A stretch of 64,000 nucleotides of DNA, from NCBI GenBank assembly GCA_038210495.1, contig JBBQWR010000015.1:1-64000 (forward strand), in the 5' to 3' direction. This stretch comes from JBBQWR01 sp038210495. Lineage in GTDB: Bacteria; Planctomycetota; Planctomycetia; Pirellulales; DATAWG01. The translations under genes were made by a program, and so were the position numbers. Shown piece after piece: positions 6,941 through 15,499 of this stretch; within the stretch, counting starts at the first letter, position 1; the number at the start of each line of letters is the position of its first letter. Below the pieces are notes generated by a model. It saw only the letters and a program-made list of their open reading frames with translations, was not told where the DNA came from and searched no databases.

Positions 6941-8347
6941 TCAGCTATAAAGCTGAAGCGCCTTAACAATCTCATCCAAATCGTTGCTCACCGCCACGGC
7001 CCGATTTGCGAACAGGGCCCGTTTGACGCCCCGGCTGCCGAGCACCTTGTTGAATTGTTCCTGATCGGTCGTGTGATAAGCCATCGTGGCCGTCGGATCC
7101 TTGAGCTGATGACCGGTGAGGATGCATACCACGCGCTCATCGCGGCCGATGATTCCCTCGCTCACGAGCAGCTTCGCCCCGGCCACGCTCGCCGCGCTGG
7201 CCGGTTCGCAGCCCAAGCCGCCCGCGCCGACTTGGGCCTTGGCGTCCAAAATCTCTTGGTCGTTCACTTCGCGAACGACCCCGTTGCAGATGTCGAGCGC
7301 CCGTAAGCATTTTGTGAGATTCACGGGCCTATTGATTTCGATCGCGCTGGCGATGGTCGACGCCCGCTGGCCCCGCGCGTCGAGTTCGCTGCTATAGGTG
7401 TCGCAAAGCTCCATCTTCGGCGCCCCGCCGTTCCAGCGAAGCCCGCGATGCTCGAATAGCTGATACAGCGTATTGGCGCCGGCGGCGTTGATGACCGCCA
7501 GTCGTGGAATGCGAGAAATGAGCCCTATTTCATAGAGTTCGGCGAACGCCTTGCCAAACGCGCTGGAGTTGCCAAGGTTGCCCCCCGGCACGACGATCCA
7601 ATCCGGCGGCTCCCAGCGCAAGCCTTCGAGCACCCGATACATGATCGTCTTTTGGCCTTCGAGCCGAAACGGATTGACGCTGTTGACCAGATAGATGCCG
7701 AGTTGCTTGGAGACCTCTTGCACTCGCTGCATGGCGTCGTCGAAGTCGCCGGCGATCTGCACCGTCAAGGCGCCGTAATCCAGGGCCTGCGATAGCTTGC
7801 CGTAGGAGATCTTGCCCGTGCCGATAAAGATCACGGCCTTCATCAGCCGCGTCACGGCACAATAGAGGGCCAGCGACGCGCTCGTGTTGCCGGTCGAAGC
7901 GCATGCGGCCCGTTTAGCGCCGATGGACCGGCCATGCGTGAACGCGGCCGACATGCCGTTGTCTTTGAAACTGCCCGACGGATTCATCCCCTCGTATTGC
8001 AAATACAGGCCGCCGGCATGAACGCCGACATACTTGGCGACCCCCGCGGAGGGCTGAAGCAGCGTTTGCCCTTCGCCGATCGTGACGACCATCTCGGCCG
8101 GCGCGAAGGGCAAGAGGTCGTGAAATCTCCACACGCCGCTAAGTGCCAGCGGGTCCCAGCGGCGCGACCATTTTTGCTCGAAATGCGACCAGGACTTCGG
8201 CGGCGTCGCTCGGTCCCAGTCGTAACAAACATCCAGCAAGGCCCCGCAGGTGCAAGCGGTGCGAGCTTCGTCGACGCCGTAAGTCGCTGCGCAAGTGGGC
8301 GAAATGCACCGCTGAAAGGCGATCGTAGTCGGGGCCGCGACGCTAAT
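6941..8347 (-). CDS. thrC: Threonine synthase ThrC
   Basis: PLP enzyme that converts O-phosphohomoserine to threonine. The PLP lysine lies in NPSGSFKDNGMSAAF and the phosphate-binding loop in VPGGNLGNSSAFGKA. The in-frame sequence upstream of the first TTG (8239) encodes a conserved N-terminal cysteine region, FQRCISPTC then ACTCG, which belongs to the planctomycete/actinobacterial type of threonine synthase. No ATG, GTG or TTG precedes this region in frame. An ATT at 8347 has GGAG eight bases upstream and gives a product starting (M)SVAAPTTIAFQRC; I use it as the start. If only standard starts are allowed, the gene would begin at 8239 and lose the cysteine region. Confidence 0.85.
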   Translation of the reverse strand: MSVAAPTTIAFQRCISPTCAATYGVDEARTACTCGALLDVCYDWDRATPPKSWSHFEQKWSRRWDPLALSGVWRFHDLLPFAPAEMVVTIGEGQTLLQPSAGVAKYVGVHAGGLYLQYEGMNPSGSFKDNGMSAAFTHGRSIGAKRAACASTGNTSASLALYCAVTRLMKAVIFIGTGKISYGKLSQALDYGALTVQIAGDFDDAMQRVQEVSKQLGIYLVNSVNPFRLEGQKTIMYRVLEGLRWEPPDWIVVPGGNLGNSSAFGKAFAELYEIGLISRIPRLAVINAAGANTLYQLFEHRGLRWNGGAPKMELCDTYSSELDARGQRASTIASAIEINRPVNLTKCLRALDICNGVVREVNDQEILDAKAQVGAGGLGCEPASAASVAGAKLLVSEGIIGRDERVVCILTGHQLKDPTATMAYHTTDQEQFNKVLGSRGVKRALFANRAVAVSNDLDEIVKALQLYS

Positions 8348-8423
8348 GGCACATTCTCCGCAGTTGAATCGAGATGAACCGCTAGTCTAGGACAATCGCC
8401 AGGCAAACGACAAGGGGAACGAT

Positions 8424-8491
8424 AGAGCCGCGCACGCAGTAAGCGTTTTCGAATATCCCAATTCCTAGTCGCTTACTGCGTGCGCGGCTCT
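8424..8491. repeat. Inverted-repeat element, AGAGCCGCGCACG family
   Basis: Perfect 22-bp arms at 8424-8445 and 8470-8491 around a 24-base centre. The arms contain GAGCCGCGCACGCAGTAAGCG read inward. It sits between the divergent thrC and degP-like genes, so it is not a simple terminator. Two more full copies lie at 9781-9855 and 40384-40452. Confidence 0.8.
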
Positions 8492-8626
8492 TTAGTCCCT
8501 CTGCCCCTCGCGAGCGAAAGGGTATACTTGTTGCTGCCCGGGCGAGACACTCGAGCCCGACCCAGCAACGACCTAAGCCCATTCTATACTGACACGCCAA
8601 ATTTATCCTCGCAGTGGGACCTTTCG

Positions 8627-9769
8627 ATGGATATGGATTTCAACCCACCGGCGCCGCGTCCGCCCTCCTCGCGTGGACCACTGCTGTTCGGGATTCTGCT
8701 GGCGCTGGCCGTCATGCTAGGGCTGATGTATTTGCCCAAATATATGGAGCAGCTCGAATATTCGCGAACCCGAGGCCAGGTGCAGGCGATCGACGAGGCC
8801 TTGCCCGATTTGAAGGACAAGATCGGGTCGCTCGGCAAGCTCTTCAGTCTGTTGGCCAAAAAGGTCGGGCCAAGCGTGGTCCATATCGACACGCAACAGG
8901 CCCGCCGCACGCATGACATTTTTGGCAACCTTGGCATGTCGGAAACCGAGGGCGAAGCGTCGGGGGTGATCGTCGATCCCGATGGTTATATCGTGACCAA
9001 CAATCACGTCATCGATGGGGCCGATACGATCAACGTCAGCCTGAGCGATGGCAGCGCCTATACGGGCTCGGTGATCGGCGCCGACCCCGGTTCGGACCTG
9101 GCGGTCGTAAAAATTTCCGCGACGAATCTGATCGCGGCGCCTTGGGGCGATAGCGATCAACTGGAGGTGGGCGAGCAAGTGCTGGCGATCGGCAATCCAT
9201 TCGGTCTCGACCGTTCGGTCACGTCCGGAATTATCAGCGCGAAAAACCGGCGTGGCGTCGGCAACTCTCAAGCCGAGTTCCTGCAGACCGACTGCGCCGT
9301 GAACCCGGGCAACTCCGGCGGTCCGCTCATCAATTTGTCGGGTCAAATTGTCGGCATCAACACGGCCATCATCGGACCGTCGTATCAAGGCATCAGTTTC
9401 GCGCTGCCGAGCAATGCGGCCAAGGAAGTGTATCAACAATTGCGGGCTGGCCAGAAAGTTTCGCGAGGCTATTTGGGCGTGGGCTTGGCGTCCGTTCCGG
9501 ACGCGCTGGCTCGACGGCTAGGCATGAAGCCGGGCGTCGGCGCCTTAGTCAAGAGCGTCGCCGTCGGCTCGCCGGCCGAAAAAGCGGGAATCAGAGGGGG
9601 CGACGTGATCATCCAATGGAACAACCAACCGATCGAGGATCCGAACCTGCTGATGCTCCTGGTCGCCCGCACCAAAACCGGCTCGACCGTACCGGCCACG
9701 ATCAATCGAAACGGCCAAGAAACTCAGTTGGAAGTGACAGTCGGGCAGCGTCCCAGCCGCGAACCCTAG
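8627..9769 (+). CDS. HtrA/DegP-like serine protease with PDZ domain
   Basis: Membrane-anchored periplasmic protease of 380 residues. One N-terminal transmembrane segment (residues 18-36) is followed by a trypsin-like domain with the triad H127 (TNNHVIDG), D157 (GSDLAVVKI) and S230 (NPGNSGGPLI), and a C-terminal PDZ domain starting near residue 280 (GYLGVGLASVP ... SPAEKAGIRGGDVI). Only one PDZ domain is present, as in DegS rather than DegP. The start at 8627 is chosen because translation from earlier in-frame codons gives an unlikely sequence. A TATACT box at 8585-8590 may be the -10 element. Confidence 0.92.
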   Translation: MDMDFNPPAPRPPSSRGPLLFGILLALAVMLGLMYLPKYMEQLEYSRTRGQVQAIDEALPDLKDKIGSLGKLFSLLAKKVGPSVVHIDTQQARRTHDIFGNLGMSETEGEASGVIVDPDGYIVTNNHVIDGADTINVSLSDGSAYTGSVIGADPGSDLAVVKISATNLIAAPWGDSDQLEVGEQVLAIGNPFGLDRSVTSGIISAKNRRGVGNSQAEFLQTDCAVNPGNSGGPLINLSGQIVGINTAIIGPSYQGISFALPSNAAKEVYQQLRAGQKVSRGYLGVGLASVPDALARRLGMKPGVGALVKSVAVGSPAEKAGIRGGDVIIQWNNQPIEDPNLLMLLVARTKTGSTVPATINRNGQETQLEVTVGQRPSREP

Positions 9770-9780
9770 AGCAAATCAAG

Positions 9781-9855
9781 GAGCCGCGCACGAAGTAAGC
9801 GCGTAGCGGCTTAAGTGGAAATCGCGTCGCTCGGCGCTTACTTCGTTCGCGGCTC
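9781..9855. repeat. Inverted-repeat element, AGAGCCGCGCACG family
   Basis: Arms at 9781-9802 and 9834-9855 match with one mismatch (GAGCCGCGCACGAAGTAAGC and its complement). It begins 11 bp after the stop of the serine protease gene and could act as a transcription terminator or mRNA-stabilising hairpin. Confidence 0.8.
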
Positions 9856-9954
9856 AATGTCGCGCCGCGATGCTCCCCACCCTCTTTCATTCGCCTTATG
9901 CCTATGTTATCTAAACGTACGACCCGTTTATTTACCCCACCCGGAGAGACTTCC

Positions 9955-10398
9955 ATGATCGTCGTTAAGAACCGTATCGCGGGGCGTGGCGTTTTGTCGT
10001 TCTTGAGCGTTGCCGCTTTGCTTGGCGCCGGCGCCTTTTTCAGCACCTTGGTTCAGGAGAATCGCGCGATGGCGGCCGAGTCGGAAAAGCAGTTGGCGCA
10101 CATTGTTTTTTTCACGCTTAAGGATTCAACGCCCGAGAATCGGCAGAAGTGCGTCGAGTCGTGTAAGAAATATCTGACCAAGCACCCGGGCGAAGTTTAT
10201 TTCGCGGTCGGCACGCTTAACCCCGATCTGAAGCGCGAAGTGAACGACCAAGACTACGACGTCGCCCTGCATGTCGTGTTCAAGGACAAGGCGGCCCACG
10301 ACGCGTATCAAACGGCCGAACGACATCTGAAATTCATCGCCGAGGGCAAGGAAACCTGGAAGAAGGTTCGCGTTTTCGATTCAGACTTGTCTGAATAG
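9955..10398 (+). CDS. Secreted Dabb (stress-responsive A/B barrel) protein
   Basis: 147 residues. A signal peptide spans residues 1-40 (hydrophobic core VLSFLSVAALLGAGAFFSTL), followed by a Dabb-type ferredoxin-like domain with the family start LAHIVFFTLKD and the repeat VALHVVFKDKAAHDAYQTAERHLKFI. Dabb domains are small dimeric barrels seen in stress proteins and a few olivetolic-acid-type cyclases; the function here is unknown. The ATG at 9955 has GGAGAG upstream, better than the in-frame ATG at 9898. Confidence 0.8.
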   Translation: MIVVKNRIAGRGVLSFLSVAALLGAGAFFSTLVQENRAMAAESEKQLAHIVFFTLKDSTPENRQKCVESCKKYLTKHPGEVYFAVGTLNPDLKREVNDQDYDVALHVVFKDKAAHDAYQTAERHLKFIAEGKETWKKVRVFDSDLSE

Positions 10399-10476
10399 AT
10401 CGCGGTCTGGCCGCGCGTGGCGAGCGGGGAGCGTAAGTTGCCTGTCGGAAAATCTCCATGCTCCCCTTTGCCTCAC

Positions 10477-11694
10477 TCAATCGCTAGTCGTCCCGCTGGC
10501 GCCATCCAACTGAAAGAGCTCTTGCCCGGCGAACACGGCGTCGTCGACGGTCGTGGCGCCGCCGCCGGTTCCCAGCCATGTGTTCCAGCCGAGCCGTGCG
10601 CCGGGGCCCTCGTCGGCGCCGAGCAACAAATCGGGCGCCTCGTCCGCTTTGAGCAGCAGTTGCACGTCGAAATTGAGCGTTGGGCCGATAAACAACCGTG
10701 TCATGTGGGAGAGCAAAAAGAACCCTTTGGATTTCGGTTCGGGCGACCGACGCGGCAACATTTCAACAAACTGATCGTAATCGAGCGGCCCGAGTCGTAT
10801 CAGGATCTTGCCTTCGACGTCCCAAATCCGCTCTCCGATGACCGTGTCCAGTCCGAGCGCGCAGTGGCCTTCGAGACAGCCGAGTTGCGATTGGTCCGCC
10901 TCGTCGAGTTGCAACCACTCGCCGTGGAACTGGCGAGTCTCCACCGGCATCTGAAAATAGTCGGCGAGCATGGCCGCCAGTCCGGCGGCCGTTCGCGGCC
11001 GGCGAGCCATCTGGCCCGCGTAAAACGCAACCGCCAAGTCGGGGACCTTGGCCAGCACTCGTTCGTCGGCCCGGCCGGGATGCTCGCCGGGAATCGCGAC
11101 CCGCAATCGATCGCGGAGCGTCGACATCCCCAGTCCGCACAGGCTCAACAAGGCATGCGTAAACGGATCGGGCGGATGGGCCAAGTGCCGCCGCCGCTCG
11201 TAGGAAATGTAGAACCGATATTTCTCCCACGCCCGGTGGAACAGCGACAGCATCCGGTGCGTGAACAGATCGAACCAATCGCGGAGGGCGAACTTTTCCG
11301 CGTGCCGCGCGTCGCGCGTCATTCGCATCAAGAGGTCGGTGTAATGACGCGGCAGCACGCCGCTGGGCCCGGTGAGGCCGAAGAACGCCACGATCATCGT
11401 CGGCGGCGCCTTGCCCGTGCGATCGGCGCGGATATCGTAGATCTGGCTGGGCGGAAAGTTGTGCGAGTTATAAGACGCAAACCGCACGATCTCGTGGCCC
11501 ACCGAGCCGTCAAAACCCACCGGATCGCGATCGGGCGCAAGCATCTCGAGCAGGCGCACGGCCTGAAAGAAATTGAAGCTCGGACCATCGGCGAACAATC
11601 GCTGCTCGACCGTGCGGCGCGACCGATCCAGGGGAGCGGGACGCGCGACGGCCGGTTTTACAACAGTTGTTGTTCGCCCGCTCGTAGTGGCCAT
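10477..11694 (-). CDS. tssG: Type VI secretion baseplate protein TssG
   Basis: 405 residues, TssG/VasB/ImpH family (DUF1305). The family start is seen in VEQRLFADGPSFNFFQAVRLLEML, followed by VRFASYNSHNFPPSQIYDI and FFGLTGPSGVLPRHYTDLLM. TssG joins TssF, TssE and TssK in the wedge of the contractile baseplate. The start at 11694 lies inside the end of tssF, overlapping it by 37 bp in a different frame, so translation is probably coupled. It is the last gene of the tssEFG group; the convergent Dabb gene lies downstream. Confidence 0.92.
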   Translation of the reverse strand: MATTSGRTTTVVKPAVARPAPLDRSRRTVEQRLFADGPSFNFFQAVRLLEMLAPDRDPVGFDGSVGHEIVRFASYNSHNFPPSQIYDIRADRTGKAPPTMIVAFFGLTGPSGVLPRHYTDLLMRMTRDARHAEKFALRDWFDLFTHRMLSLFHRAWEKYRFYISYERRRHLAHPPDPFTHALLSLCGLGMSTLRDRLRVAIPGEHPGRADERVLAKVPDLAVAFYAGQMARRPRTAAGLAAMLADYFQMPVETRQFHGEWLQLDEADQSQLGCLEGHCALGLDTVIGERIWDVEGKILIRLGPLDYDQFVEMLPRRSPEPKSKGFFLLSHMTRLFIGPTLNFDVQLLLKADEAPDLLLGADEGPGARLGWNTWLGTGGGATTVDDAVFAGQELFQLDGASGTTSD

Positions 11695-13517
11695 TTCTTG
11701 ATGACTCCTCCGGTCTGTGCCGTCTTCGCCACCAGCTGCGTGAACGAATTGATGCTGGCGTGCATCGCCAAGAACCGTTCGAGAATGCAAGCGAACAGAA
11801 AGGCGCCGGTGCCGATGTATTTTTCCTCGTCGAAGTCGATGCTCACCTCGACGCCGCGGCAGAATCCGCTGCCGTTGTGACTGCCCGTGCGACCGATGAT
11901 CCGCCGCGTGCTCACCTTGGCAATCCCTTCGACCATCTGCCGTGTGACATCCGAAAGCTGCTGCTGCCCGGCGTCGGGGTCGCTGAAGTCGTATAGCCGG
12001 AGAATCTCGCGGATTGCGTCGCGACCCTCGACGGGATCTTCCAGCGACAGATAATTGAGCGTCAAGTGCGAGACTAGAGCCCAGTACCGCCCCTTGCGCG
12101 CAGGCGCTCGTAGCGAGGGCGTCGGCGTCTTCAAGCAGCGAATGCCGCTCAGCGGCGCCGCCCCTTCGAGCTGGAAATACAGCCGCTCGCCCGCATGTTG
12201 AAGTTGATTTGGCAGATCGCGATTCGTGCAAGTCGTCCGGATCACCAGCGTGTCGTCGGCCGGCAATCGCGGATGAAAGTTGAGATCGACCAGTTGCAAA
12301 AAGACATCCGTGCCCCGGTCGCCGTCGAGCGTCGAGCTGCGGCGCGTCGAGTGCCAGAACGTTCGCCCGCCGTCACCGTTTTGCCCGTGATGGAACGAAT
12401 AGAACGGGCGATAGACGGTCGTCTCCGAAGTCGCCGGGTTGACGCTCGTCACCTCGTCGATCGAATAGACCTCCATGCCGCGCGGATTGGCCACGTCGGG
12501 CGTCACGCGGTACTCGTAACGACCGTGATCCAGCACGACCGGCTCGGCGACTTGCTCGAACAGATTCACCACCGGCGTACAGCCCAGGCGAAACGTCGAT
12601 TGGTCGATCCATTCCTCGAGCCGCGGCAACGTGTGATCCAAGAACAACACGACTTCCAGTTTCTGCTGAAAGCCGGCCTGCTTGACTCGTTGCCAGCCGC
12701 TGAGATCGAGAAACAAGAACTTCTCGCGCATTGCGAAAAACTCGCTCAGCAGTCGGTAGCCCATCGCGCTGCGCGACGGATAGGGGAGCACGCCTTCGTC
12801 GCTGTCGAATCCGACTTGCGACAAACACTCTCGTGGCGAAAGCACGACCGGCTCAATCTTCGAGCCCGTGTCGAGCGAGCGGAAGACGACCTGCGTCGTG
12901 TGATTTACGATCAGCTCGTACAGCATGCCGACAATGTGGTTATCGCCGAACAGGTACAGTCGCAAGTCTTCGAGAGAGAGCTGCGAAAACTTAAGCTGCG
13001 AAAGGCAGTTGATCTGGAGCCGCAGCGCCGCGGCCGTGCGGCGGGGAGGATCATAGTCGCGAGGAAACGGCGGAGACTGCAACGTCGCCGTCTGGATTTC
13101 CAGCGGCCAGAGCGTCACCGGATACACGGTGCGAAACCGGCAGGGCAAATTGCCGACTCGCGCCGTCTGCAATCGGCTATGGCGATCGATTCGGAACCCG
13201 TCGGGCAGCGGCCCGCGCGAGGCGTCCAGATCGAACTGCACCACCGACATCGACGGCACGGGCGACAGATAATGCGGATACAAAACGCTGAGCAGCGCTT
13301 CGGTCAACTCGGGAAATTCATCGTCAAGCTTGTGGTGAATTCGTCCCGCCAACAGGGCGAACGATTCGATCATCCGCTCGATGTGCGGATCGCCGCTGCG
13401 GTTCGGTTCGATGAGCAGTCGGCCCGCCGCCGCTGGATAACGCTCGGCGAATTCCTGGGCGAATTGCCGGACGAAAATCAATTCCCGTTCGTAATAGGGA
13501 AACAGCGCGTCGCTCAT
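11658..13517 (-). CDS. tssF: Type VI secretion baseplate protein TssF
   Basis: 619 residues, TssF/VasA/ImpG family (DUF879), full length. Recognisable parts are the N-terminus MSDALFPYYERELIFVRQFA, the block DPHIERMIESFALLAGRIHHKL and LLSVLYPHYLSPVPSMSVVQF. TssF forms the wedge of the T6SS baseplate with TssG and TssE. Its start overlaps the tssE stop by 4 bp and its end overlaps tssG, giving a tight three-gene operon. Confidence 0.95.
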   Translation of the reverse strand: MSDALFPYYERELIFVRQFAQEFAERYPAAAGRLLIEPNRSGDPHIERMIESFALLAGRIHHKLDDEFPELTEALLSVLYPHYLSPVPSMSVVQFDLDASRGPLPDGFRIDRHSRLQTARVGNLPCRFRTVYPVTLWPLEIQTATLQSPPFPRDYDPPRRTAAALRLQINCLSQLKFSQLSLEDLRLYLFGDNHIVGMLYELIVNHTTQVVFRSLDTGSKIEPVVLSPRECLSQVGFDSDEGVLPYPSRSAMGYRLLSEFFAMREKFLFLDLSGWQRVKQAGFQQKLEVVLFLDHTLPRLEEWIDQSTFRLGCTPVVNLFEQVAEPVVLDHGRYEYRVTPDVANPRGMEVYSIDEVTSVNPATSETTVYRPFYSFHHGQNGDGGRTFWHSTRRSSTLDGDRGTDVFLQLVDLNFHPRLPADDTLVIRTTCTNRDLPNQLQHAGERLYFQLEGAAPLSGIRCLKTPTPSLRAPARKGRYWALVSHLTLNYLSLEDPVEGRDAIREILRLYDFSDPDAGQQQLSDVTRQMVEGIAKVSTRRIIGRTGSHNGSGFCRGVEVSIDFDEEKYIGTGAFLFACILERFLAMHASINSFTQLVAKTAQTGGVIKKWPLRAGEQQLL

Positions 13518-14002
13518 GTTTTCATCGCCCGGATATGGGTGCAGCCGGTCGTTAGTTCCATTACCGTCTCGAACGAGATGTCCGGATAAGGCTCGATTTT
13601 CAGCCGGGCTTCGATCTGAAACCGCACGCTCAAATGGTGGCTCAGGTTCTGCCCGTCGTCCACCACATGCACGTGCACATCCCGCAGCCTAGGCTCGAAT
13701 CGGGCGATGATTTCCTCGACCATGGTACCGATCGCGTCTTGCTGTTTGCGAGTCGTCGTCGACAGCGATCCGAAATCGGGAATCCCGAATCCGACCGGCG
13801 ACTTCAAAATCTCCGGAAATTCGTCCGGCAAATTGATGATCGACCGATGTGTATTGAGCAGATCTTCCAAATCGCGCCGCACCGAGCCGATCACCTGCTC
13901 GATGCCATAACCGGCCCGGGCCTGCGTGCCGCCCGAATCCGGATCGACGAGCCGATCGAGCATCGACGGCGTGAGCGCTTGGTTGAGATCGACTCGCGAC
14001 AT
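13514..14002 (-). CDS. tssE: Type VI secretion gp25-like protein TssE
   Basis: 162 residues, GPW/gp25 family. The family block is SVRRDLEDLLNTHRSIINLPDEFPEI with the following FGIPDFGSLS. gp25-like proteins start sheath assembly on the contractile baseplate. The ATG at 14002 is preferred over the TTG at 14023. This is the first gene of the tssEFG operon; the divergent Nudix gene lies upstream. No sheath (TssB/C), Hcp, VgrG or ClpV gene is in the window. Confidence 0.9.
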   Translation of the reverse strand: MSRVDLNQALTPSMLDRLVDPDSGGTQARAGYGIEQVIGSVRRDLEDLLNTHRSIINLPDEFPEILKSPVGFGIPDFGSLSTTTRKQQDAIGTMVEEIIARFEPRLRDVHVHVVDDGQNLSHHLSVRFQIEARLKIEPYPDISFETVMELTTGCTHIRAMKT

Positions 14003-14157
14003 GGATTGGTGCAAAGGGACCAAAAAAGGGGACGCCGGCTGCGGTAAATCAAGCTGATTTATAGCACAGTCCGCTTAGAACGCGTAGATCATGATGGCTC
14101 GGTCCGCCGGACGGGCGCCGGTTGCGCTTTGCGAGTCCTTACCGGGTGTGTTAACAA

Positions 14158-14661
14158 ATGGAGCCGAATTTGACGATGCGGGAGAATTTTGGCATGAAGA
14201 ACGCCTTGTCCAGACTTTTAGGTGAAACGACCATGCTGAACGAACCCGTCGCGCCGGCTCGTCGGGGCGTGGTCGCCGTTATTACCGACGGCGACCGCCT
14301 GCTGATCATCCGACGATCGCGGCATGTCGTCGCGCCGCGGGCCATTTGTTTTCCCGGCGGAGGAATAGAATCGGGCGAGAGCGAGTCCCAAGCGCTCACC
14401 CGCGAAATCGATGAAGAACTAGGCGCGGCGATCGTGCCAATCCGCTGCCTATGGCGGAGCACGACCGCCTGGAATGTCGAACTTTCGTGGTGGCTTGCGC
14501 GGCTGGTTCCACCGATCGACCTTAAGCCCAATCCAGCGGAAGTCGAATCGCTCGATTGGCTGACACCGAGCGAATTGTTGCTCGTTCCGGAATTGCTGGC
14601 GAGCAATCGAGAATTTTTGGCGGCCGTGCTCGATGGGCGAGTTCAGTTGTCGGCGGTTTGA
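14158..14661 (+). CDS. Nudix hydrolase
   Basis: 167 residues. The Nudix box is complete (GGIESGESESQALT followed by REIDEELGA), so metal-dependent cleavage of a nucleoside diphosphate derivative is expected; the substrate is unknown. Later in-frame starts at 14194 (GGGAGAA upstream) and 14233 (AGGTGA upstream) are both plausible and would still keep the whole Nudix fold, so the N-terminus is uncertain. Confidence 0.85.
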   Translation: MEPNLTMRENFGMKNALSRLLGETTMLNEPVAPARRGVVAVITDGDRLLIIRRSRHVVAPRAICFPGGGIESGESESQALTREIDEELGAAIVPIRCLWRSTTAWNVELSWWLARLVPPIDLKPNPAEVESLDWLTPSELLLVPELLASNREFLAAVLDGRVQLSAV

Positions 14662-14682
14662 GAACCGCTAACAATCCTCCGA

Positions 14683-14927
14683 GTGGCCGGGGCTGGAGGC
14701 GTCCTTGCCGAAGCCAAGGGATTGTTCGAATGTCTAACGACGAATGTCTAACGACGAATGTCTAATCAATGACGAATGACTAAGCACGAATGACGAAGGT
14801 CTGAAATCGGGATTGGCGGCAAGTTGTCATTCGTCATTCGAACATTAGTCATTGATTAGAAATTGGGTGTTGCGTCATTTGTCATTTCACCTTTCCGTGG
14901 CTTCCCTTCGGCGCGAGCCCCGGCCAC
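14683..14927. repeat. Large inverted-repeat element with GTGGCCGGGGCT arms
   Basis: GTGGCCGGGGCT at 14683-14694 is mirrored by AGCCCCGGCCAC at 14916-14927. The interior holds short direct repeats of CGAATGTCTAACGA (about 14727-14765) and their inverted counterparts such as CATTCGTCATTCGAACATTAG (about 14827-14850). Same arms as the element at 6805-6889 but with a larger core. No gene is seen inside. Confidence 0.6.
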
Positions 14928-14934
14928 CCAACCT

Positions 14935-15417
14935 TCATACAGACGAGTCTCGGGGCGAATTTGAGGAATCCTTGCCGATTGCACCCTCGATTTTTTCGAT
15001 CGCTGCGCGAATTTCGGCGGGGACAGGCATCGGCCGCTGGGTTTCATAGTCGAATACAACGATCGTCGATTGGCCATCGGCAATAAGGGCTTGCTGCCGC
15101 CGGCTGAATAGGGCGTGGACCATCGTGACACTGGTCCGCCCGAGTTTGACGACCATGGCGCCAACGTCCACCATGTCGGGATAAGTCAATTGCTTCCGAT
15201 AGTTGCAGCCGATCGCGGCCAAAATCGGTCCGACCCGTTGTTTCGTCATCAGATCCGACAGGCCAATTCGTTCGAGGTAGGCGATTCGGGCGGACTCGAA
15301 CCAGCGGAAGTACACGGTATTGTTCACGTGCCCGAACATGTCTTGATCGCCCCATTGCACCGGCAGCGCGATCGAGACGGGAAATTCGGACAAGGTCGCG
15401 ACCTGCGTGTCTGTCAT
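14935..15417 (-). CDS. Acyl-CoA thioesterase, hotdog fold (YbgC/FadM-like)
   Basis: 160-residue 4HBT protein expected to hydrolyse acyl-CoA or acyl-ACP. The catalytic region VQWGDQDMFGHVNNTVYFRWFESARIAYL has the Asp (D in GDQDMFGHVNN) and the conserved HVNN typical of this branch. Length is normal for the family. It lies about 80 bp downstream of the bioA end but faces the same way; no clear operon partner. Confidence 0.88.
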   Translation of the reverse strand: MTDTQVATLSEFPVSIALPVQWGDQDMFGHVNNTVYFRWFESARIAYLERIGLSDLMTKQRVGPILAAIGCNYRKQLTYPDMVDVGAMVVKLGRTSVTMVHALFSRRQQALIADGQSTIVVFDYETQRPMPVPAEIRAAIEKIEGAIGKDSSNSPRDSSV

Positions 15418-15499
15418 CGGTGGCCATGCTCCGAAAAAAATCGAGAAGCGAGGGATTCCGGCCTGCGCGTCCCATTTCCTTATGCTTGCGACAACTGAA

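Noticed and set aside
11695..12231. Long N-terminal extension of tssG
   Set aside because: It is an out-of-frame reading of tssF with arginine-rich composition; TssG family similarity starts after 11694.
10477..14002. Contractile prophage tail
   Set aside because: TssF and TssG are T6SS-type and there are no phage structural, lysis or replication genes around.
14727..14850. CRISPR-like array of CGAATGTCTAACGA repeats
   Set aside because: Repeats are too short, vary in length and have inverted partners; they are part of an inverted-repeat element and there are no spacers or cas genes.
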